Assembly: GCF_003254575.1 (NCBI RefSeq)
Contig: NZ_QJUA01000005.1
Coordinates: 1-64,000, forward strand
Direction of reading: 5' to 3'
Length of the DNA: 64,000 nucleotides
From: Mycobacterium kyogaense
GTDB lineage: Bacteria > Actinomycetota > Actinomycetes > Mycobacteriales > Mycobacteriaceae
The notes beneath the pieces were generated by a model. The model ran no database searches. It was not told the DNA's origin and saw nothing but the letters and a program-made list of their open reading frames with translations. The translations under genes and the position numbers were made by a program. Positions within the stretch are counted from its first letter, which is position 1, and every line of letters begins with the position of its first letter. Below, in pieces: positions 9,140-19,451 of this stretch.

Positions 9140-10465
9140 ATGGCCGGTGACACCCCTGTGCCTTTGCGGCGGCGACTGTTCAGCCGCGGTTCCTGGGCGG
9201 AGACCAGCCGCGTCAGCGAGATCCTGCGCAAGGAAACCGTCGGCGGCGTCATCCTTTTGGTGGCGGCCGCCGCCGCGCTCGTCTGGGCGAACTCGCCGTG
9301 GTCGGCCAGCTACTTCTCGTTGCGGGATCTCGAGGTCGGCCCCCACGTGCTGGGCCTGCACCTGAATCTGACGCTGGGGGTGTGGGCGGCCGACGGGCTG
9401 CTGGCGATCTTCTTCTTCGTCGTCGGTCTGGAGCTCAAGCGAGAGTTCGTCGCCGGCGACTTACGTGACCCGAGCCGTGCGGCGCTGCCGATTGCCGCCG
9501 CGGTCGGAGGCATGGCGGTGCCCGCGCTGATCTTCGTCGCGATCAACGCCGGTACCGGTGACGGGGCCCTGCGCGGCTGGGCGATTCCGACGGCGACCGA
9601 CATCGCGTTCGCGGTGGCCGTGCTGGCTGTCATCGCCACCCACTTGCCCTCCGCGCTGCGCACGTTCTTGTTGACGTTGGCGGTCGTCGACGACCTGCTG
9701 GCCATCACCGTCATCGCGGTCTTCTACTCCGAGAAGATCAACCTGGTCGCGTTGGCGGCCACGCTGGTACCGCTCGGGCTGTTCGCGCTGTGCGTGCAGC
9801 GTCGGATCCGCTCCTGGTGGTTGCTGATTCCACTGGCCGTCATCACCTGGGTGCTGATGCACGAGTCGGGCGTGCACGCCACCGTCGCCGGCGTACTGCT
9901 GGGGTTCATGGTGCCCGTGCTGCGCAGTGAGGCCGCCGGGGGACCCGACGCCGGGCCAGGGCTCGCCGAACACTTCGAACACCGGCTGCGGCCGATCTCC
10001 GCGGGATTCGCGATCCCGGTGTTCGCGTTCTTCGCCGCCGGGGTCGGAATCGGCGGCCTGGACGGGCTCGGCCGGGCGCTGACCGACCCGATCACGCTGG
10101 GCATCATCGCCGGTCTGGTCCTGGGCAAGCCGCTGGGCATCGTGCTCACCACCCGAGTGCTGTCGACGGTGACCCGGGCGAAACTCGATCCGTCGCTGCG
10201 GTGGATCGACGTGTTCGGCATGTCGCTGCTGGCGGGCATCGGGTTCACGGTGTCTCTGCTGATCGGTGATCTCGCGTTCGGCATGGGCTCCGAGCGTGAC
10301 GAATTCGTGAAGATCGGAGTGTTGTCTGGATCACTGTTGGCGGCCTGCTTGGCTGCGGTGGTCCTGCTGACCAGGAACGCCACCTACCGGCGCATATGCG
10401 AGGAGGAAACGGTGGACGAGGACCGCGACGGCGTGCCCGATGTGTACCAGCGTCGCAACGACTGA
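9140..10465 (+). CDS. nhaA: Na+/H+ antiporter NhaA
   Basis: This 441-residue antiporter exchanges cytoplasmic Na+ (or Li+) for protons and supports pH and salt tolerance. The NhaA signature is clear: [17 protein letters not shown] holds the paired membrane Asp residues that bind the ions, [11 protein letters not shown] lies upstream, and [15 protein letters not shown] is near the C-terminus. About twelve helices are predicted. ATG 9140 is chosen because a perfect AAGGAGG lies at 9127-9133. The C-terminal tail is acidic ([11 protein letters not shown]). The gene sits 28 bp before dxs, a position not seen in M. tuberculosis. Confidence 0.93.
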   Translation: MAGDTPVPLRRRLFSRGSWAETSRVSEILRKETVGGVILLVAAAAALVWANSPWSASYFSLRDLEVGPHVLGLHLNLTLGVWAADGLLAIFFFVVGLELKREFVAGDLRDPSRAALPIAAAVGGMAVPALIFVAINAGTGDGALRGWAIPTATDIAFAVAVLAVIATHLPSALRTFLLTLAVVDDLLAITVIAVFYSEKINLVALAATLVPLGLFALCVQRRIRSWWLLIPLAVITWVLMHESGVHATVAGVLLGFMVPVLRSEAAGGPDAGPGLAEHFEHRLRPISAGFAIPVFAFFAAGVGIGGLDGLGRALTDPITLGIIAGLVLGKPLGIVLTTRVLSTVTRAKLDPSLRWIDVFGMSLLAGIGFTVSLLIGDLAFGMGSERDEFVKIGVLSGSLLAACLAAVVLLTRNATYRRICEEETVDEDRDGVPDVYQRRND

Positions 10466-10481
10466 TCTGGGCTCCGGTGCG

Positions 10482-10487
10482 TAGACT
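10482..10487 (+). promoter_or_regulatory. Putative -10 box for a leaderless dxs transcript
   Basis: TAGACT lies exactly six bases before the dxs ATG at 10494. No Shine-Dalgarno sequence is visible. Transcription from this box would start at or next to the A of the ATG, giving a leaderless mRNA. I see no convincing -35 hexamer. Confidence 0.45.
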
Positions 10488-10493
10488 GGCCCA

Positions 10494-12407
10494 ATGCTTG
10501 AACAGATCCGCGGTCCCGCTGATCTTCAGCACCTGTCGCAGGCACAGGTGGATGCGCTGGCCAAGGAGATCCGCCACTTCCTGATCCACAAGGTCGCGGC
10601 GACCGGCGGCCACCTGGGACCCAATCTCGGTGTCGTGGAGCTGACGTTGGCGCTGCACCGCGTCTTCGATTCGCCCCACGATCCGATCCTGTTCGACACC
10701 GGGCACCAGGCCTACGTGCACAAGATGCTCACGGGTCGCGCGCAGGATTTCGAGACGCTGCGCAAGAAGGACGGCCTGTCGGGCTACCCCTCGCGCGAGG
10801 AGAGCGTGCACGACTGGGTCGAATCGAGCCACGCCAGCTCGGCGCTGTCGTACGCCGACGGTCTGGCCAAGGCGTTCGAGCTGAGCGGGCATCGCAATCG
10901 CCATGTCGTCGCCGTCGTCGGAGACGGCGCGTTGACCGGTGGCATGTGCTGGGAGGCGATGAACAACATCGCGGCCTCCAAGCGTCCGGTGGTGATCGTC
11001 GTCAACGACAACGGCCGCAGCTATGCGCCGACGATCGGCGGCTTCGCCGAGCACCTGGCCCGCCTGCGTCTGCAGCCCGGCTACGAGCGGGTGCTCGAGG
11101 AAGGCCGCAAAGCGGTGCGGGGCGTGCCGATGATCGGCGAGTTCTGCTACCAGTGCATGCACAGCATCAAGGCCGGTATCAAGGATGCGTTGTCTCCGCA
11201 GGTGATGTTCACCGATCTGGGACTCAAGTACGTCGGTCCCATCGACGGTCATGACGAACACGCCGTGGAGAGCGCCCTCCGGCATGCCCGTGCGTTCAAC
11301 GCGCCGGTGGTCGTGCACGTCGTCACCCGCAAGGGCATGGGGTACGCGCCCGCGGAGAACGACGAAGACGACCAGATGCACGCCTGCGGCGTCATCGACC
11401 CGGAGACGGGCCTGGCCACCACGATCCCCGGTCCCGGCTGGACGTCGACATTCTCCGACGCGCTGATCTCGCAAGCCGGCAAGCGGCGCGATGTCGTCGC
11501 GATCACCGCGGCGATGCCGGGTCCGACGGGTCTGTCAGCGTTCCGGCTGCGCTATCCCGACCGCTTCTTCGACGTGGGCATTGCCGAGCAGCACGCGATG
11601 ACGTCGGCCGCCGGGTTGGCGATGGGCGGTATGCATCCTGTCGTCGCGGTGTACTCGACGTTCCTGAACCGGGCGTTCGACCAGGTGATGATGGACGTCG
11701 CGCTGCACAAGCTGCCGGTGACCATCGTGCTGGACCGCGCCGGCGTCACCGGTCCCGACGGGGCCAGCCACAACGGCATGTGGGACCTGTCGATCCTCGG
11801 CGTGGTCCCCGGCATGAGGGTGGCGGCGCCCCGCGACGGCGCCCGGCTGCGGGAGGAGCTGGGCGAGGCCCTCGACGTCAACGACGGACCCACCGCCATT
11901 CGCTTCCCCAAAGGCGATGTGGGACAAGACATCACGGCGGTCGAACGGCGCGACGGGGTGGACGTCCTGGCGAAGCCCGCGGACGGTCTCACCGACGACG
12001 TGCTGGTCATCGCGGTTGGCCCGTTCGCGACGATGGCGCTGGCGGTGGCCGAGCGGCTGCGCAACCAGGGCATCGGCGTCACCGTCGTCGATCCCCGGTG
12101 GGTGCTCCCGGTGCCCGCGGTGCTCACCACGCTGGCCGCTGCGCACAAGCTCGTGGTCACCCTCGAGGACAACGGGGTGCACGGCGGCGTCGGTTCGGCT
12201 GTCTCGGCCTCGCTGCGTCGGGCCGAGATCGACGTGCCGTGCCGTGACGCCGCGCTGCCGCAGGAGTTCTTCGCGCACGCCTCGCGCGGCGAGGTGCTCT
12301 CAGAGGTGGGCCTGACCGAGCGTAACCTCGCCCGGCAGATCACCGGCTGGGTGGCGGCGCTGGGCACCCGCATCGCGGAGAAGGAAGTCAGCCAGCAACT
12401 GGACTGA
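10494..12407 (+). CDS. dxs: 1-deoxy-D-xylulose-5-phosphate synthase
   Basis: DXS condenses pyruvate and glyceraldehyde 3-phosphate with thiamine diphosphate. This is the first and rate-setting step of the MEP pathway to isopentenyl diphosphate, which mycobacteria need for decaprenyl phosphate and menaquinone. All 637 residues match the family in length. [16 protein letters not shown] is near the N-terminus, [16 protein letters not shown] is the thiamine/metal motif, [17 protein letters not shown] has the catalytic Glu of the pyrimidine domain, and a transketolase C-terminal domain ends the chain. A TAGACT box six bases before the ATG predicts a leaderless transcript. Confidence 0.97.
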   Translation: MLEQIRGPADLQHLSQAQVDALAKEIRHFLIHKVAATGGHLGPNLGVVELTLALHRVFDSPHDPILFDTGHQAYVHKMLTGRAQDFETLRKKDGLSGYPSREESVHDWVESSHASSALSYADGLAKAFELSGHRNRHVVAVVGDGALTGGMCWEAMNNIAASKRPVVIVVNDNGRSYAPTIGGFAEHLARLRLQPGYERVLEEGRKAVRGVPMIGEFCYQCMHSIKAGIKDALSPQVMFTDLGLKYVGPIDGHDEHAVESALRHARAFNAPVVVHVVTRKGMGYAPAENDEDDQMHACGVIDPETGLATTIPGPGWTSTFSDALISQAGKRRDVVAITAAMPGPTGLSAFRLRYPDRFFDVGIAEQHAMTSAAGLAMGGMHPVVAVYSTFLNRAFDQVMMDVALHKLPVTIVLDRAGVTGPDGASHNGMWDLSILGVVPGMRVAAPRDGARLREELGEALDVNDGPTAIRFPKGDVGQDITAVERRDGVDVLAKPADGLTDDVLVIAVGPFATMALAVAERLRNQGIGVTVVDPRWVLPVPAVLTTLAAAHKLVVTLEDNGVHGGVGSAVSASLRRAEIDVPCRDAALPQEFFAHASRGEVLSEVGLTERNLARQITGWVAALGTRIAEKEVSQQLD

Positions 12408-12421
12408 GCGGTGCTCGGTCG

Positions 12422-13699
12422 CTAGTCGCCGGGTGCCGATTCCAGGGCCGCGGTCAACACCGGCGCGGTGAGGTCCCGCTGCCAGCGCCGGGCGGCTGTG
12501 GTGTCCAGAAACGCCTCCACGGCGGCGGCGGTGTCGTTCGTGGCGACCCAATCCCAGCACAGCCGCCGCACGATCTCGGGTGCCAGCAGATTCTCCGGCG
12601 GTACCGAAACCTGTTGTGCCAGTTCGTTGATCGCGGCCCGCGCCGCCTCCAACCGCGCGGCGGCCTCCGGTTTGCGGCGGGCCCACCGCGACGCAGGTGG
12701 CGGCCCGCTGGCCGGTTCCTGCGAGGACGGCGGCTCCGCGGTGCGGGCCCGGGCCAACGCGTCGAGCCAGACGCCGGCGCTGCGCCGCTGCCTGGACCCA
12801 CCGAATATGGGCAAGGCGGTGAGCTTCTCGACGGTGTCGGGGTCCGCAGTGGCCGCGTTGACGATCGCGGCGTCGGGCAGAATCCGGCCGGGGGCGATAT
12901 CGCGCCGTCGGGCGATCTGGTCGCGGGTGAGCCACAGTTCGCGCACCGCCGCCAGGGCGCGCGGGTCACGGACCTTGTGGATTCCGGAGGTGCGCCGCCA
13001 GCGATCCCGCCGGGTCGGCGTGCCCTCGGCCGTCCGCAGATGCTCGAATTCCTCGCGCGCCCAGTCGCTTTTGCCCTGGGCGGTGAGCTGCTCGTCGATC
13101 GCGTCGCGCAGTTCTATCAACACCTCGACGTCGAGCGCGGCGTAATTCAACCACTCGTCGGGCAGCGGCCGCTTCGACCAGTCCGCAGCGCCGTGCCCCT
13201 TGGTCAGCGCCAGACCGAGCAGCTGCTGGACCATCGAGGCGAGGTTCACCCGGTCGAGGTTGGCCAGCCGCCCGGCGAGTTCGGTGTCGTACAGCGACGG
13301 CGGCTGCATACCGATCTCCGCCAGGCAGGGCAGATCCTGATCGGCGGCATGCAGGATCCACTGGTCCTCGGCCAGGACCTGCGCCAACGGGGCGAGCACC
13401 TCGACGGAGTCGCCGCCGTGGCTGACGGGATCGATCAGCACGGTGCCGGCGCCGGCCCGCCGGATCTGCACCAGATAGGCGCGGTTGGAGTAGCGAAAGC
13501 CGGACGCGCGTTCGGCGTCGACGGCGAAGGCGCCCGAGCCGGATGCGAGAAGGTCTGCGGCGCGGGCGATTTCGCTGCGGCTGACCGCGACGTTCGGGAC
13601 CCCCTCGCGCGGGGTCAGCAGCGGCGTCGCTTCAGAGGCCTCGGGGTCGCCGGAGTGGTCGGCGTCCGGCGGGGCACCGCCGGTGTCGGGTTCGGTCAT
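12422..13699 (-). CDS. rnd: Ribonuclease D-like 3'-5' exoribonuclease with HRDC domain (Rv2681 family)
   Basis: This 425-residue protein has a DEDDy exonuclease core followed by an HRDC domain, the RNase D architecture for trimming structured RNA 3' ends. The exonuclease motifs are FAVDAERASG (Exo I, Asp and Glu), WILHAADQDLPCL (Exo II Asp) and YAALDVEVLIEL (Exo III, Tyr and Asp). The HRDC region covers about residues 225-305 (RALAAVRELWLTRDQIARRRD). It lies 6 bp from the upstream DUF3000 gene, which it follows in one operon, and converges with dxs. Confidence 0.9.
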   Translation of the reverse strand: MTEPDTGGAPPDADHSGDPEASEATPLLTPREGVPNVAVSRSEIARAADLLASGSGAFAVDAERASGFRYSNRAYLVQIRRAGAGTVLIDPVSHGGDSVEVLAPLAQVLAEDQWILHAADQDLPCLAEIGMQPPSLYDTELAGRLANLDRVNLASMVQQLLGLALTKGHGAADWSKRPLPDEWLNYAALDVEVLIELRDAIDEQLTAQGKSDWAREEFEHLRTAEGTPTRRDRWRRTSGIHKVRDPRALAAVRELWLTRDQIARRRDIAPGRILPDAAIVNAATADPDTVEKLTALPIFGGSRQRRSAGVWLDALARARTAEPPSSQEPASGPPPASRWARRKPEAAARLEAARAAINELAQQVSVPPENLLAPEIVRRLCWDWVATNDTAAAVEAFLDTTAARRWQRDLTAPVLTAALESAPGD

Positions 13700-13705
13700 C
13701 GACGA

Positions 13706-14287
13706 TCAGGCGCGGGTCCGCGAACCCAGGTCGGTCACCCCGGCGGGCGGCAGGCCTGCAGCGTGTTCGAGCACCTCGCAGAACGCCTCGACGTGCGGCC
13801 CCAGCTCCAAGGTGGTGGCGGTCCATGACGCCCGCAGCTCCAGTTGGTGCGCGCGGGGCGGACCGGAGATGTCGCCGTAGCGCACCGACGTGGTGGCGGT
13901 GACGGTGCCGCCGAGTGCGGTGTGTTCATCGGCCCGCTCGGCGAGCGCCTCCACCAGCCAGCTCCACGCCACCTCGGGCAGCAGCGGATCCACGGCCTCG
14001 GTGGAATCGAGATCGGCCTGGATATAGGCGACCAGCCGCATCGTGCCGTCCCACGCGTCGGCGCCCTCGGGGTCGTGCAGCAGGATCAACCGGCCGAACG
14101 CGTCGCCGTCGGAGCGCTCCGGGACGACCGCGGCGTCGGCGTGCTTGACCTCGGCGCCGAGCGCGTAGCTGTACGGGGCGAGGCGTTGCGGCGGCCGGAT
14201 CGGGCCCAGCTCGATCTCCGGCCGCACGGTGGTGGCGTTCATCGCCGCCACCGCTTCACGGAATTGAGCCGGTTCGGCGGAGGTCAC
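13706..14287 (-). CDS. DUF3000 domain protein (Rv2680 family)
   Basis: This 193-residue soluble protein belongs to the actinobacterial DUF3000 family and has no assigned function. It is alpha/beta-rich and has no membrane segments or obvious catalytic motif. The conserved stretch [32 protein letters not shown] lies near the N-terminus. The start is GTG at 14287. A TACCGT box eight bases upstream could be a -10 element. It appears to be the first gene of a two-gene operon with the RNase D gene. In M. tuberculosis echA15 follows on the other side, but here hemE comes directly. Confidence 0.84.
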   Translation of the reverse strand: MTSAEPAQFREAVAAMNATTVRPEIELGPIRPPQRLAPYSYALGAEVKHADAAVVPERSDGDAFGRLILLHDPEGADAWDGTMRLVAYIQADLDSTEAVDPLLPEVAWSWLVEALAERADEHTALGGTVTATTSVRYGDISGPPRAHQLELRASWTATTLELGPHVEAFCEVLEHAAGLPPAGVTDLGSRTRA

Positions 14288-14372
14288 GCCGATCGACGGT
14301 AGTCGATTCTCACAGGTCTGTGCTCATGGCGCGCCGATTCGGGGCGCACCGGGCATGGCAGCATGGGCAGCG

Positions 14373-15437
14373 ATGAACACGCGCCGCGAGCTGCCCGAAT
14401 CGCCCTACCTGGCTGCCGTCGCCGGCCGCAAACCTCACCGCACCCCGGTGTGGATGATGCGGCAGGCCGGTCGGTCGCTGCCCGAATACCGGGCTCTGCG
14501 GGCCAAGAACACCATGATGCAGGCCTGCTTCGACGCCGACCTGATCACCGAGATCACGCTGCAGCCGGTGCGTCGTCACGACGTCGATGCCGCAATCCTG
14601 TTCTCCGACATCGTCGTCCCGCTGCGCGCGGCCGGCGTTGCGTTGGACATCGTGCCCGATGTGGGTCCGGTGATCGACCACCCGATCCGCACCCGCGCCG
14701 ACGTCGCTGCGATCACGGCGCTGGATTCCGATCAGGTGGCGCCGGTGGCGACGGCGGTGAGCCGGCTGACCCGCGAGCTCGGGCAGGTGCCGTTGATCGG
14801 CTTCGCCGGGGCGCCGTTCACGCTGGCGTCCTACCTGGTGGAGGGCGGTCCGAGCCGCAACCACGAGCACACCAAGGCGATGATGCTGGGCGAGACCGAT
14901 ACCTGGCACGCCTTGATGGAGTCCCTGACCGAGGTCACGATCGCGTTCCTGCGCACGCAGATCGAGGCCGGTGTGGACGCGATCCAGGTCTTCGACTCCT
15001 GGGCCGGCACCCTCTCGCTGGTCGACTACCGCACCTACGTGCTGCCCCACAGCGCCAGGGTGTTCGCCGAGTTGGCCGGCTACGGTGTGCCGATGACGCA
15101 CTTCGGCGTCGGTACGGCCGAGTTGCTCGGCGCCATGTCGGAAGCCGTCGTGGGGCACGGGGTGCCCGCGGTCGTCGGGGTGGACTGGCGGACCTCGCTC
15201 ACTGATGCGGCGGCACGGGTGCAGCGGGGAGCCGCGCTGCAGGGCAACCTCGACCCGGTGGTGCTGCTGGCCGGTAAGCCCGTGGTGGAGCGGGCGGTGC
15301 GTGCGGTCATCGACGACGGGCGGCGCGCGGTCGACGCCGGGGCGCTCGGGCACGTCTTCAACCTCGGTCACGGCGTGCTGCCCGCCACCGACCCCGACGT
15401 CATCACCGAGGCCGTGGCTCTGGTGCACCAGCTGTGA
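14373..15437 (+). CDS. hemE: Uroporphyrinogen III decarboxylase
   Basis: HemE removes four acetate carboxyl groups from uroporphyrinogen III to give coproporphyrinogen III. The 354 residues show the family signatures [16 protein letters not shown], the arginine-rich substrate loop, and [17 protein letters not shown], plus conserved [10 protein letters not shown] chose ATG 14373 ([13 protein letters not shown]), which aligns with the usual N-terminus; an in-frame ATG at 14355 would add six residues. The stop overlaps the hemY start, so hemE, hemY and chdC form one operon for late haem synthesis. Confidence 0.96.
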   Translation: MNTRRELPESPYLAAVAGRKPHRTPVWMMRQAGRSLPEYRALRAKNTMMQACFDADLITEITLQPVRRHDVDAAILFSDIVVPLRAAGVALDIVPDVGPVIDHPIRTRADVAAITALDSDQVAPVATAVSRLTRELGQVPLIGFAGAPFTLASYLVEGGPSRNHEHTKAMMLGETDTWHALMESLTEVTIAFLRTQIEAGVDAIQVFDSWAGTLSLVDYRTYVLPHSARVFAELAGYGVPMTHFGVGTAELLGAMSEAVVGHGVPAVVGVDWRTSLTDAAARVQRGAALQGNLDPVVLLAGKPVVERAVRAVIDDGRRAVDAGALGHVFNLGHGVLPATDPDVITEAVALVHQL

Positions 15438-16774
15438 CGACGTATTGCGTTGTCGGAGGCGGCATTTCGGGACTGGTCGCCGCATACCGACTGCGCGTGA
15501 TGGCCGGTCCCGATGCGTCGATCACCCTACTGGATCCGGCGGACCGGCTCGGTGGCGTGCTGCGCACCGAACGCATCGGCGGGCAACTGATCGACGTCGG
15601 CGCGGAAGCCTTCGTCACCCGTCGCCCCGAGGTGCCCGCGCTGCTGGGCGAGCTGGGCCTGTCGGGCAAGCAGCTGACCACCACCGGGGTGCGCCCCCTG
15701 ATCCACAGCGAAGGCCGGCTGCATCCGCTGCCGCAGCACACCGTCAACGGCATCCCGACGCGGCCGGCATCGCTGACCGGGCTGGTCGACGACGCCACGA
15801 TCCGCTGGATGCTCGACGAGCCCCGCCGACCGCTGCCCTGGACACCCGGTGCCGACCCGACCGTCGCCGAACTGGTCGGCGACCGATTCGGCGAGCAAGT
15901 GGTGGTGCGGTCGATCGACCCGCTGCTGGCCGGTGTGTACGCGGGATCCGCCGCGACGATCGGGTTGCGCGCGGCCGCGCCCACGGTGGCGACGGCACTG
16001 GACCGCGGGGCGCGCAGCCTCACAGAGGCCGTCACCACCGCGCTACCGCCGCCGCAGCCGGGATCGGTGTTCGGCGCGATCGACGGCGGTTACGCCGTCC
16101 TCATCGACGAGCTGGTGCGCCGGTCCGGCCTGACCTGGGCGCAGGTCGCGGTGCGCAGCGTCCGTCCGGCGCCCCACGGCTGGGATGTGCTCGACGACGA
16201 GGGGGCGCGCTGGCCGGCTGATGCGGTGGTGCTGGCGGTGCCCGCGCCGCGGCTGCCGGCCCTGCTCGGCGACCTGGCGCCGCGCACTGTCGCCGCCGCG
16301 CGCCGCATCGAGGTGGCCTCGGCGGCGGTGGTGGCGCTGGCGCTGCCCGGCGGCACCCCGCTTCCCGAGCAATCCGGGGTGCTGGTCGCCGGTCGCGGTC
16401 GTCTGCACACCAAGGCGGTGACACTGTCGTCGCGCAAGTGGGGTCGGCGCGGCAGCGTCGAGATGGTTCGGCTGTCCTATGGCCGCTTCGGTGACGACCT
16501 CGCCCGGCGGGCGGGGGACGAAGAGCTGTTGACGTGGGCTGAGCAGGACCTGGCGACGCTGTTCGGCACCACGGTGACCCCGGAGGACAGCAAGGTGGTG
16601 CGCTGGCTCGACGCGATGCCGCAGTACGGACCGCGGCACGCCGACCTGGTCGCCGAACTGCGGGCCGGGCTGCCGTCGGGGCTCGCGGTGGCCGGTGCCT
16701 ACCTCGACGGCATCGGGGTGCCGGCCTGCGTGGCGGCCGCCACCAGGGCAGTGGCGGCGATCGTGGCTCGATAA
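15434..16774 (+). CDS. hemY: Coproporphyrinogen III / protoporphyrinogen oxidase HemY (CgoX type)
   Basis: This FAD enzyme oxidises the porphyrinogen ring with O2. In Actinobacteria the physiological substrate is coproporphyrinogen III, giving coproporphyrin III, which fits the chdC gene next to it. Its 446 residues begin with the FAD-binding [15 protein letters not shown]. The C-terminal FAD-contact region ends [24 protein letters not shown] 15434 overlaps the hemE stop in GTGA, which indicates translational coupling. The protein is soluble or peripheral, with no transmembrane helix visible. Confidence 0.94.
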   Translation: MTTYCVVGGGISGLVAAYRLRVMAGPDASITLLDPADRLGGVLRTERIGGQLIDVGAEAFVTRRPEVPALLGELGLSGKQLTTTGVRPLIHSEGRLHPLPQHTVNGIPTRPASLTGLVDDATIRWMLDEPRRPLPWTPGADPTVAELVGDRFGEQVVVRSIDPLLAGVYAGSAATIGLRAAAPTVATALDRGARSLTEAVTTALPPPQPGSVFGAIDGGYAVLIDELVRRSGLTWAQVAVRSVRPAPHGWDVLDDEGARWPADAVVLAVPAPRLPALLGDLAPRTVAAARRIEVASAAVVALALPGGTPLPEQSGVLVAGRGRLHTKAVTLSSRKWGRRGSVEMVRLSYGRFGDDLARRAGDEELLTWAEQDLATLFGTTVTPEDSKVVRWLDAMPQYGPRHADLVAELRAGLPSGLAVAGAYLDGIGVPACVAAATRAVAAIVAR

Positions 16775-16797
16775 GGCGCCGTGGCACGATAGACGCC

Positions 16798-17502
16798 ATG
16801 GCCAAGCTCGACTTCGACGCGATCAACTCCACCGTCCGCTACCTGATGTTCTCGGTGTATGCGGTCAAGCCCGGGGTGCTGGCCGACGGTGACGACGCGC
16901 GAGCCGCAGTCGTCGACGAAACCGAGGCGTTCCTGAAGCAGCAGCAGGACAACGGTGTCGTCGTGCGCGGGATCTACGACGTCGCCGGCATGCGGGCCGA
17001 CGCCGACTTCATGATCTGGACCCACGCCGACAACGTGGAGGCGCTGCAGGCCACCTATGCCGATTTCCGTCGCACCACCACGCTGGGCCGCGCCTCGACG
17101 CCAGTGTGGAGCAATGTCGCGCTGCACCGTCCGGCGGAGTTCAACAAGAGTCACGTGCCGGCGTTCATGGCCGGCGAGGAGCCGGGCGCCTACATCTGCG
17201 TGTATCCGTTCGTCCGGTCCCTGGAGTGGTACCTGCTGCCCGACGAGGAGCGCCGGCGGATGCTGGCCGAGCACGGCATGGCCGCGCGCGGCTACAAGGA
17301 TGTCCGCGCCAACACGGTGCCCGCCTTCGCGCTGGGTGACTACGAGTGGCTGCTGGCCTTCGAAGCGCCGGAACTCCATCGCATCGTCGATCTGATGCGT
17401 GACCTGCGTGCAACCGACGCGCGCCGTCATGTCCGAGAGGAAACGCCGTTCTACACCGGGCCGCGCGTTTCGGTCGAGCACCTGGTCAACGCGTTGCCCT
17501 GA
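16798..17502 (+). CDS. chdC: Coproheme decarboxylase (ChdC/HemQ)
   Basis: ChdC converts coproheme to haem b by two oxidative decarboxylations, the last step of the coproporphyrin-dependent pathway. The 234-residue protein has the chlorite-dismutase-like double ferredoxin fold. [16 protein letters not shown] holds the Tyr expected to carry the radical, [10 protein letters not shown] supplies a conserved His of the actinobacterial enzymes, and [11 protein letters not shown] contains the probable haem-ligand His. It is 23 bp after hemY. Ferrochelatase is not in the window. Confidence 0.94.
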   Translation: MAKLDFDAINSTVRYLMFSVYAVKPGVLADGDDARAAVVDETEAFLKQQQDNGVVVRGIYDVAGMRADADFMIWTHADNVEALQATYADFRRTTTLGRASTPVWSNVALHRPAEFNKSHVPAFMAGEEPGAYICVYPFVRSLEWYLLPDEERRRMLAEHGMAARGYKDVRANTVPAFALGDYEWLLAFEAPELHRIVDLMRDLRATDARRHVREETPFYTGPRVSVEHLVNALP

Positions 17503-17672
17503 TTTTGCTGGCTGGTGAATCTTTTACGTATCCCCGGCGGATTCTGCAAATTATTGACAGCCGCGTCGATCCACTTCGTAGAGTCTTTATGCCCTGCTTT
17601 ATCCGGAAAATACTGTTCCAGCAAATGACTCTTTTCCCGCTCAACGCAGTTTTGCCCGCCGCTGTCCATTGC
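17503..17672. other. AT-enriched intergenic stretch between chdC and the EAL gene
   Basis: This stretch is clearly richer in A and T than its surroundings (for example TTTTACGTAT, CAAATTATTGACAG and TTTATCCGGAAAATACTG). I see no gene that I can support. It contains a TTGACA at 17554-17559, but no well-placed -10 box follows it. The promoter of the EAL gene lies at the right end. Confidence 0.4.
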
Positions 17673-17684
17673 TAATATCCCCCC
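17650..17684 (+). promoter_or_regulatory. Promoter of the EAL gene, predicted leaderless
   Basis: A -35-like TTGCCC at 17651-17656 is followed 16 bases later by TAATAT at 17673-17678. Six C residues then lead directly to the ATG at 17685. There is no Shine-Dalgarno sequence. The layout predicts transcription starting at the start codon. Confidence 0.5.
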
Positions 17685-19451
17685 ATGCCGAAGACCAGGG
17701 GGGTGGCGGCCGGCGCGCTCAGTGTCGGTGCGGCCTACGGCGCCTGGCTGTGGTTCGGCTGGGGTGGCCCGACGGTCATCCGCGTCCTCGACGACGTCGG
17801 TCTCGCCGTCTTCGCCCTGATCGCCGGGTGCTGTGCCGCGTGGGCGACGTGCTCACTCCGCGGTCCTGATCGCACAGCCTGGGCGTTCATGGCGGCCGGT
17901 CTGTTCGGGTGGGCCGCCGGCGAGGCGGTGTGGTCCTACTACGACCTGGTCGTCGGTGGGGTGGCCTCGCCGTCGTTAGCGGACGCCGGCTTCCTGTTGT
18001 TCCTGGTTGGTGCCGGACTGTGTCTGACCGTCATGCTCGCCGCGGCCCCGCCCGGTACGCAGCTCCGGGTCGTGATCGACGGGCTGATCGTCGCGGCCGC
18101 GATCTTCGGTGCCGTGTGGGTGATCTGGCTGGGTGCGGTGTACGCGGCGCGGGGCAACGACGCGCTGTCGGTGACCATGGCCCTGGTCTACCCGGTGACC
18201 GACATCGCGTTGATGACCATCGCCGGGTTGATGTTGTCGCGGTCGTCTGCGGTGCGGCGCGGACAGATGGCACTGCTCACCGCGGGTCTGTCCGGTATCG
18301 CGTTCTCGGACGTGGCCTTCGCCTATCTGACCGCAACCGGCACCTACGACGGTCAGCACCACCTGGCGGCCGGCTGGGCGACGGGCTTCCTGCTGATCGC
18401 AGCCGCGGCGGTGCGCGCGCGGCAGACCGGCTCCGACGGGGCCGACGCACCGTCGGCCCCGGTGTCAGGCTGGCTGCCGTACGTGCCGGTGCTGCTGTCG
18501 GCGGTGCTGTGCACCCCGGTGCTGATCGCCGGAATGGGGCCGGTGTTCGTGGCCGTCGCCGTCATCGTGATCGCCGTGACCATCCGACAGTTCGTGATCC
18601 TCGGCGAGAACCGCAAGCTGCGCGCCGACATCGCCGGCCGGGCCGACTCAGGCCCACCGCCGATCCTGGTCGAGCTCAGGCACGCCATCGAACACGGCGA
18701 ACTGCGGGTGGTGTACCAGCCGCAGTACGACCTCTTCACCGAGGAGATCATCGGCGCCGAGGCGCTCGTCCGCTGGCCGCATCCCCGCCGTGGATTGCTC
18801 AGTCCTGACCAGTTCCTGCCGCTGGTGAACGAGACCGGCCTGATGACGTCGCTGACCACCGCGGTGCTGGACCTGGCTCTCGGGGACGCGGCAGTCTGGC
18901 ACAGCAAGGGTTTCGAGATCCCCGTCGCGGTGAACGTGTTCGCCCCCGTCGTGAGCGACCCCGCGCTGAGCGCCAACATTGCAGAAGCTCTGCGCCGGCA
19001 CGGGCTTGCGCCGCAGGCGCTCGCCGTGGAGATCACCGAGGACCGGTTGCTCGCCGACCTGCCGGGCACCCGGTCAGCCCTCGAACGTCTACGCACCAGC
19101 GGTATCCAGGTCGCGCTCGATGACTTCGGCAGTGGCTATTCGGCCCTGTGGTATCTGCGCGACTTCCCGGTCGACCAGGTCAAGCTGGACCGGGAGTTCA
19201 TCGCGCCGATCCTGACGCACGGACCGTCGGCGACCATCGTGCGCGCGGTCATCGAGATGACTCACGCGCTGGGGCACACGCCGGTCGCCGAGGGAGTGGA
19301 AAGCGCGGAGATCGCCGACCGGTTGCGGCAGTACGGTTGCCGGGTGGCGCAGGGGTTCTACTTCAGCCGACCGATGCCGGCCGACGAGATGCTGGCCCTG
19401 CTCGAAGAACAGCGGCGTCAACGGGCTGACGCCCGAGCATCACTGACCTGA
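17685..19451 (+). CDS. Membrane-anchored EAL-domain c-di-GMP phosphodiesterase
   Basis: The 588-residue protein has about nine or ten membrane helices (residues 1-300) and a cytosolic EAL domain (about 322-575). Catalytic residues look intact: E359-A-L, VNVFAP (Asn), VEITED (Glu), LDDFGSGYS (two Asp), QVKLD (Lys), VAEGVE (Glu) and AQGFYFSRP (Gln). It should hydrolyse c-di-GMP to pGpG. There is no GGDEF domain. The membrane half is homologous to that of the GGDEF-EAL protein at 49574-51883, so this looks like a paralogue that lost its cyclase. Its end overlaps convergent msrB by 12 bp. Confidence 0.85.
   Translation: MPKTRGVAAGALSVGAAYGAWLWFGWGGPTVIRVLDDVGLAVFALIAGCCAAWATCSLRGPDRTAWAFMAAGLFGWAAGEAVWSYYDLVVGGVASPSLADAGFLLFLVGAGLCLTVMLAAAPPGTQLRVVIDGLIVAAAIFGAVWVIWLGAVYAARGNDALSVTMALVYPVTDIALMTIAGLMLSRSSAVRRGQMALLTAGLSGIAFSDVAFAYLTATGTYDGQHHLAAGWATGFLLIAAAAVRARQTGSDGADAPSAPVSGWLPYVPVLLSAVLCTPVLIAGMGPVFVAVAVIVIAVTIRQFVILGENRKLRADIAGRADSGPPPILVELRHAIEHGELRVVYQPQYDLFTEEIIGAEALVRWPHPRRGLLSPDQFLPLVNETGLMTSLTTAVLDLALGDAAVWHSKGFEIPVAVNVFAPVVSDPALSANIAEALRRHGLAPQALAVEITEDRLLADLPGTRSALERLRTSGIQVALDDFGSGYSALWYLRDFPVDQVKLDREFIAPILTHGPSATIVRAVIEMTHALGHTPVAEGVESAEIADRLRQYGCRVAQGFYFSRPMPADEMLALLEEQRRQRADARASLT

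Noticed and set aside
17451..17669. 72-codon minus-strand frame across the end of chdC and the AT-rich gap
   Set aside because: It overlaps a conserved gene, has no ribosome binding site, and its composition follows the AT-rich DNA rather than a protein family.
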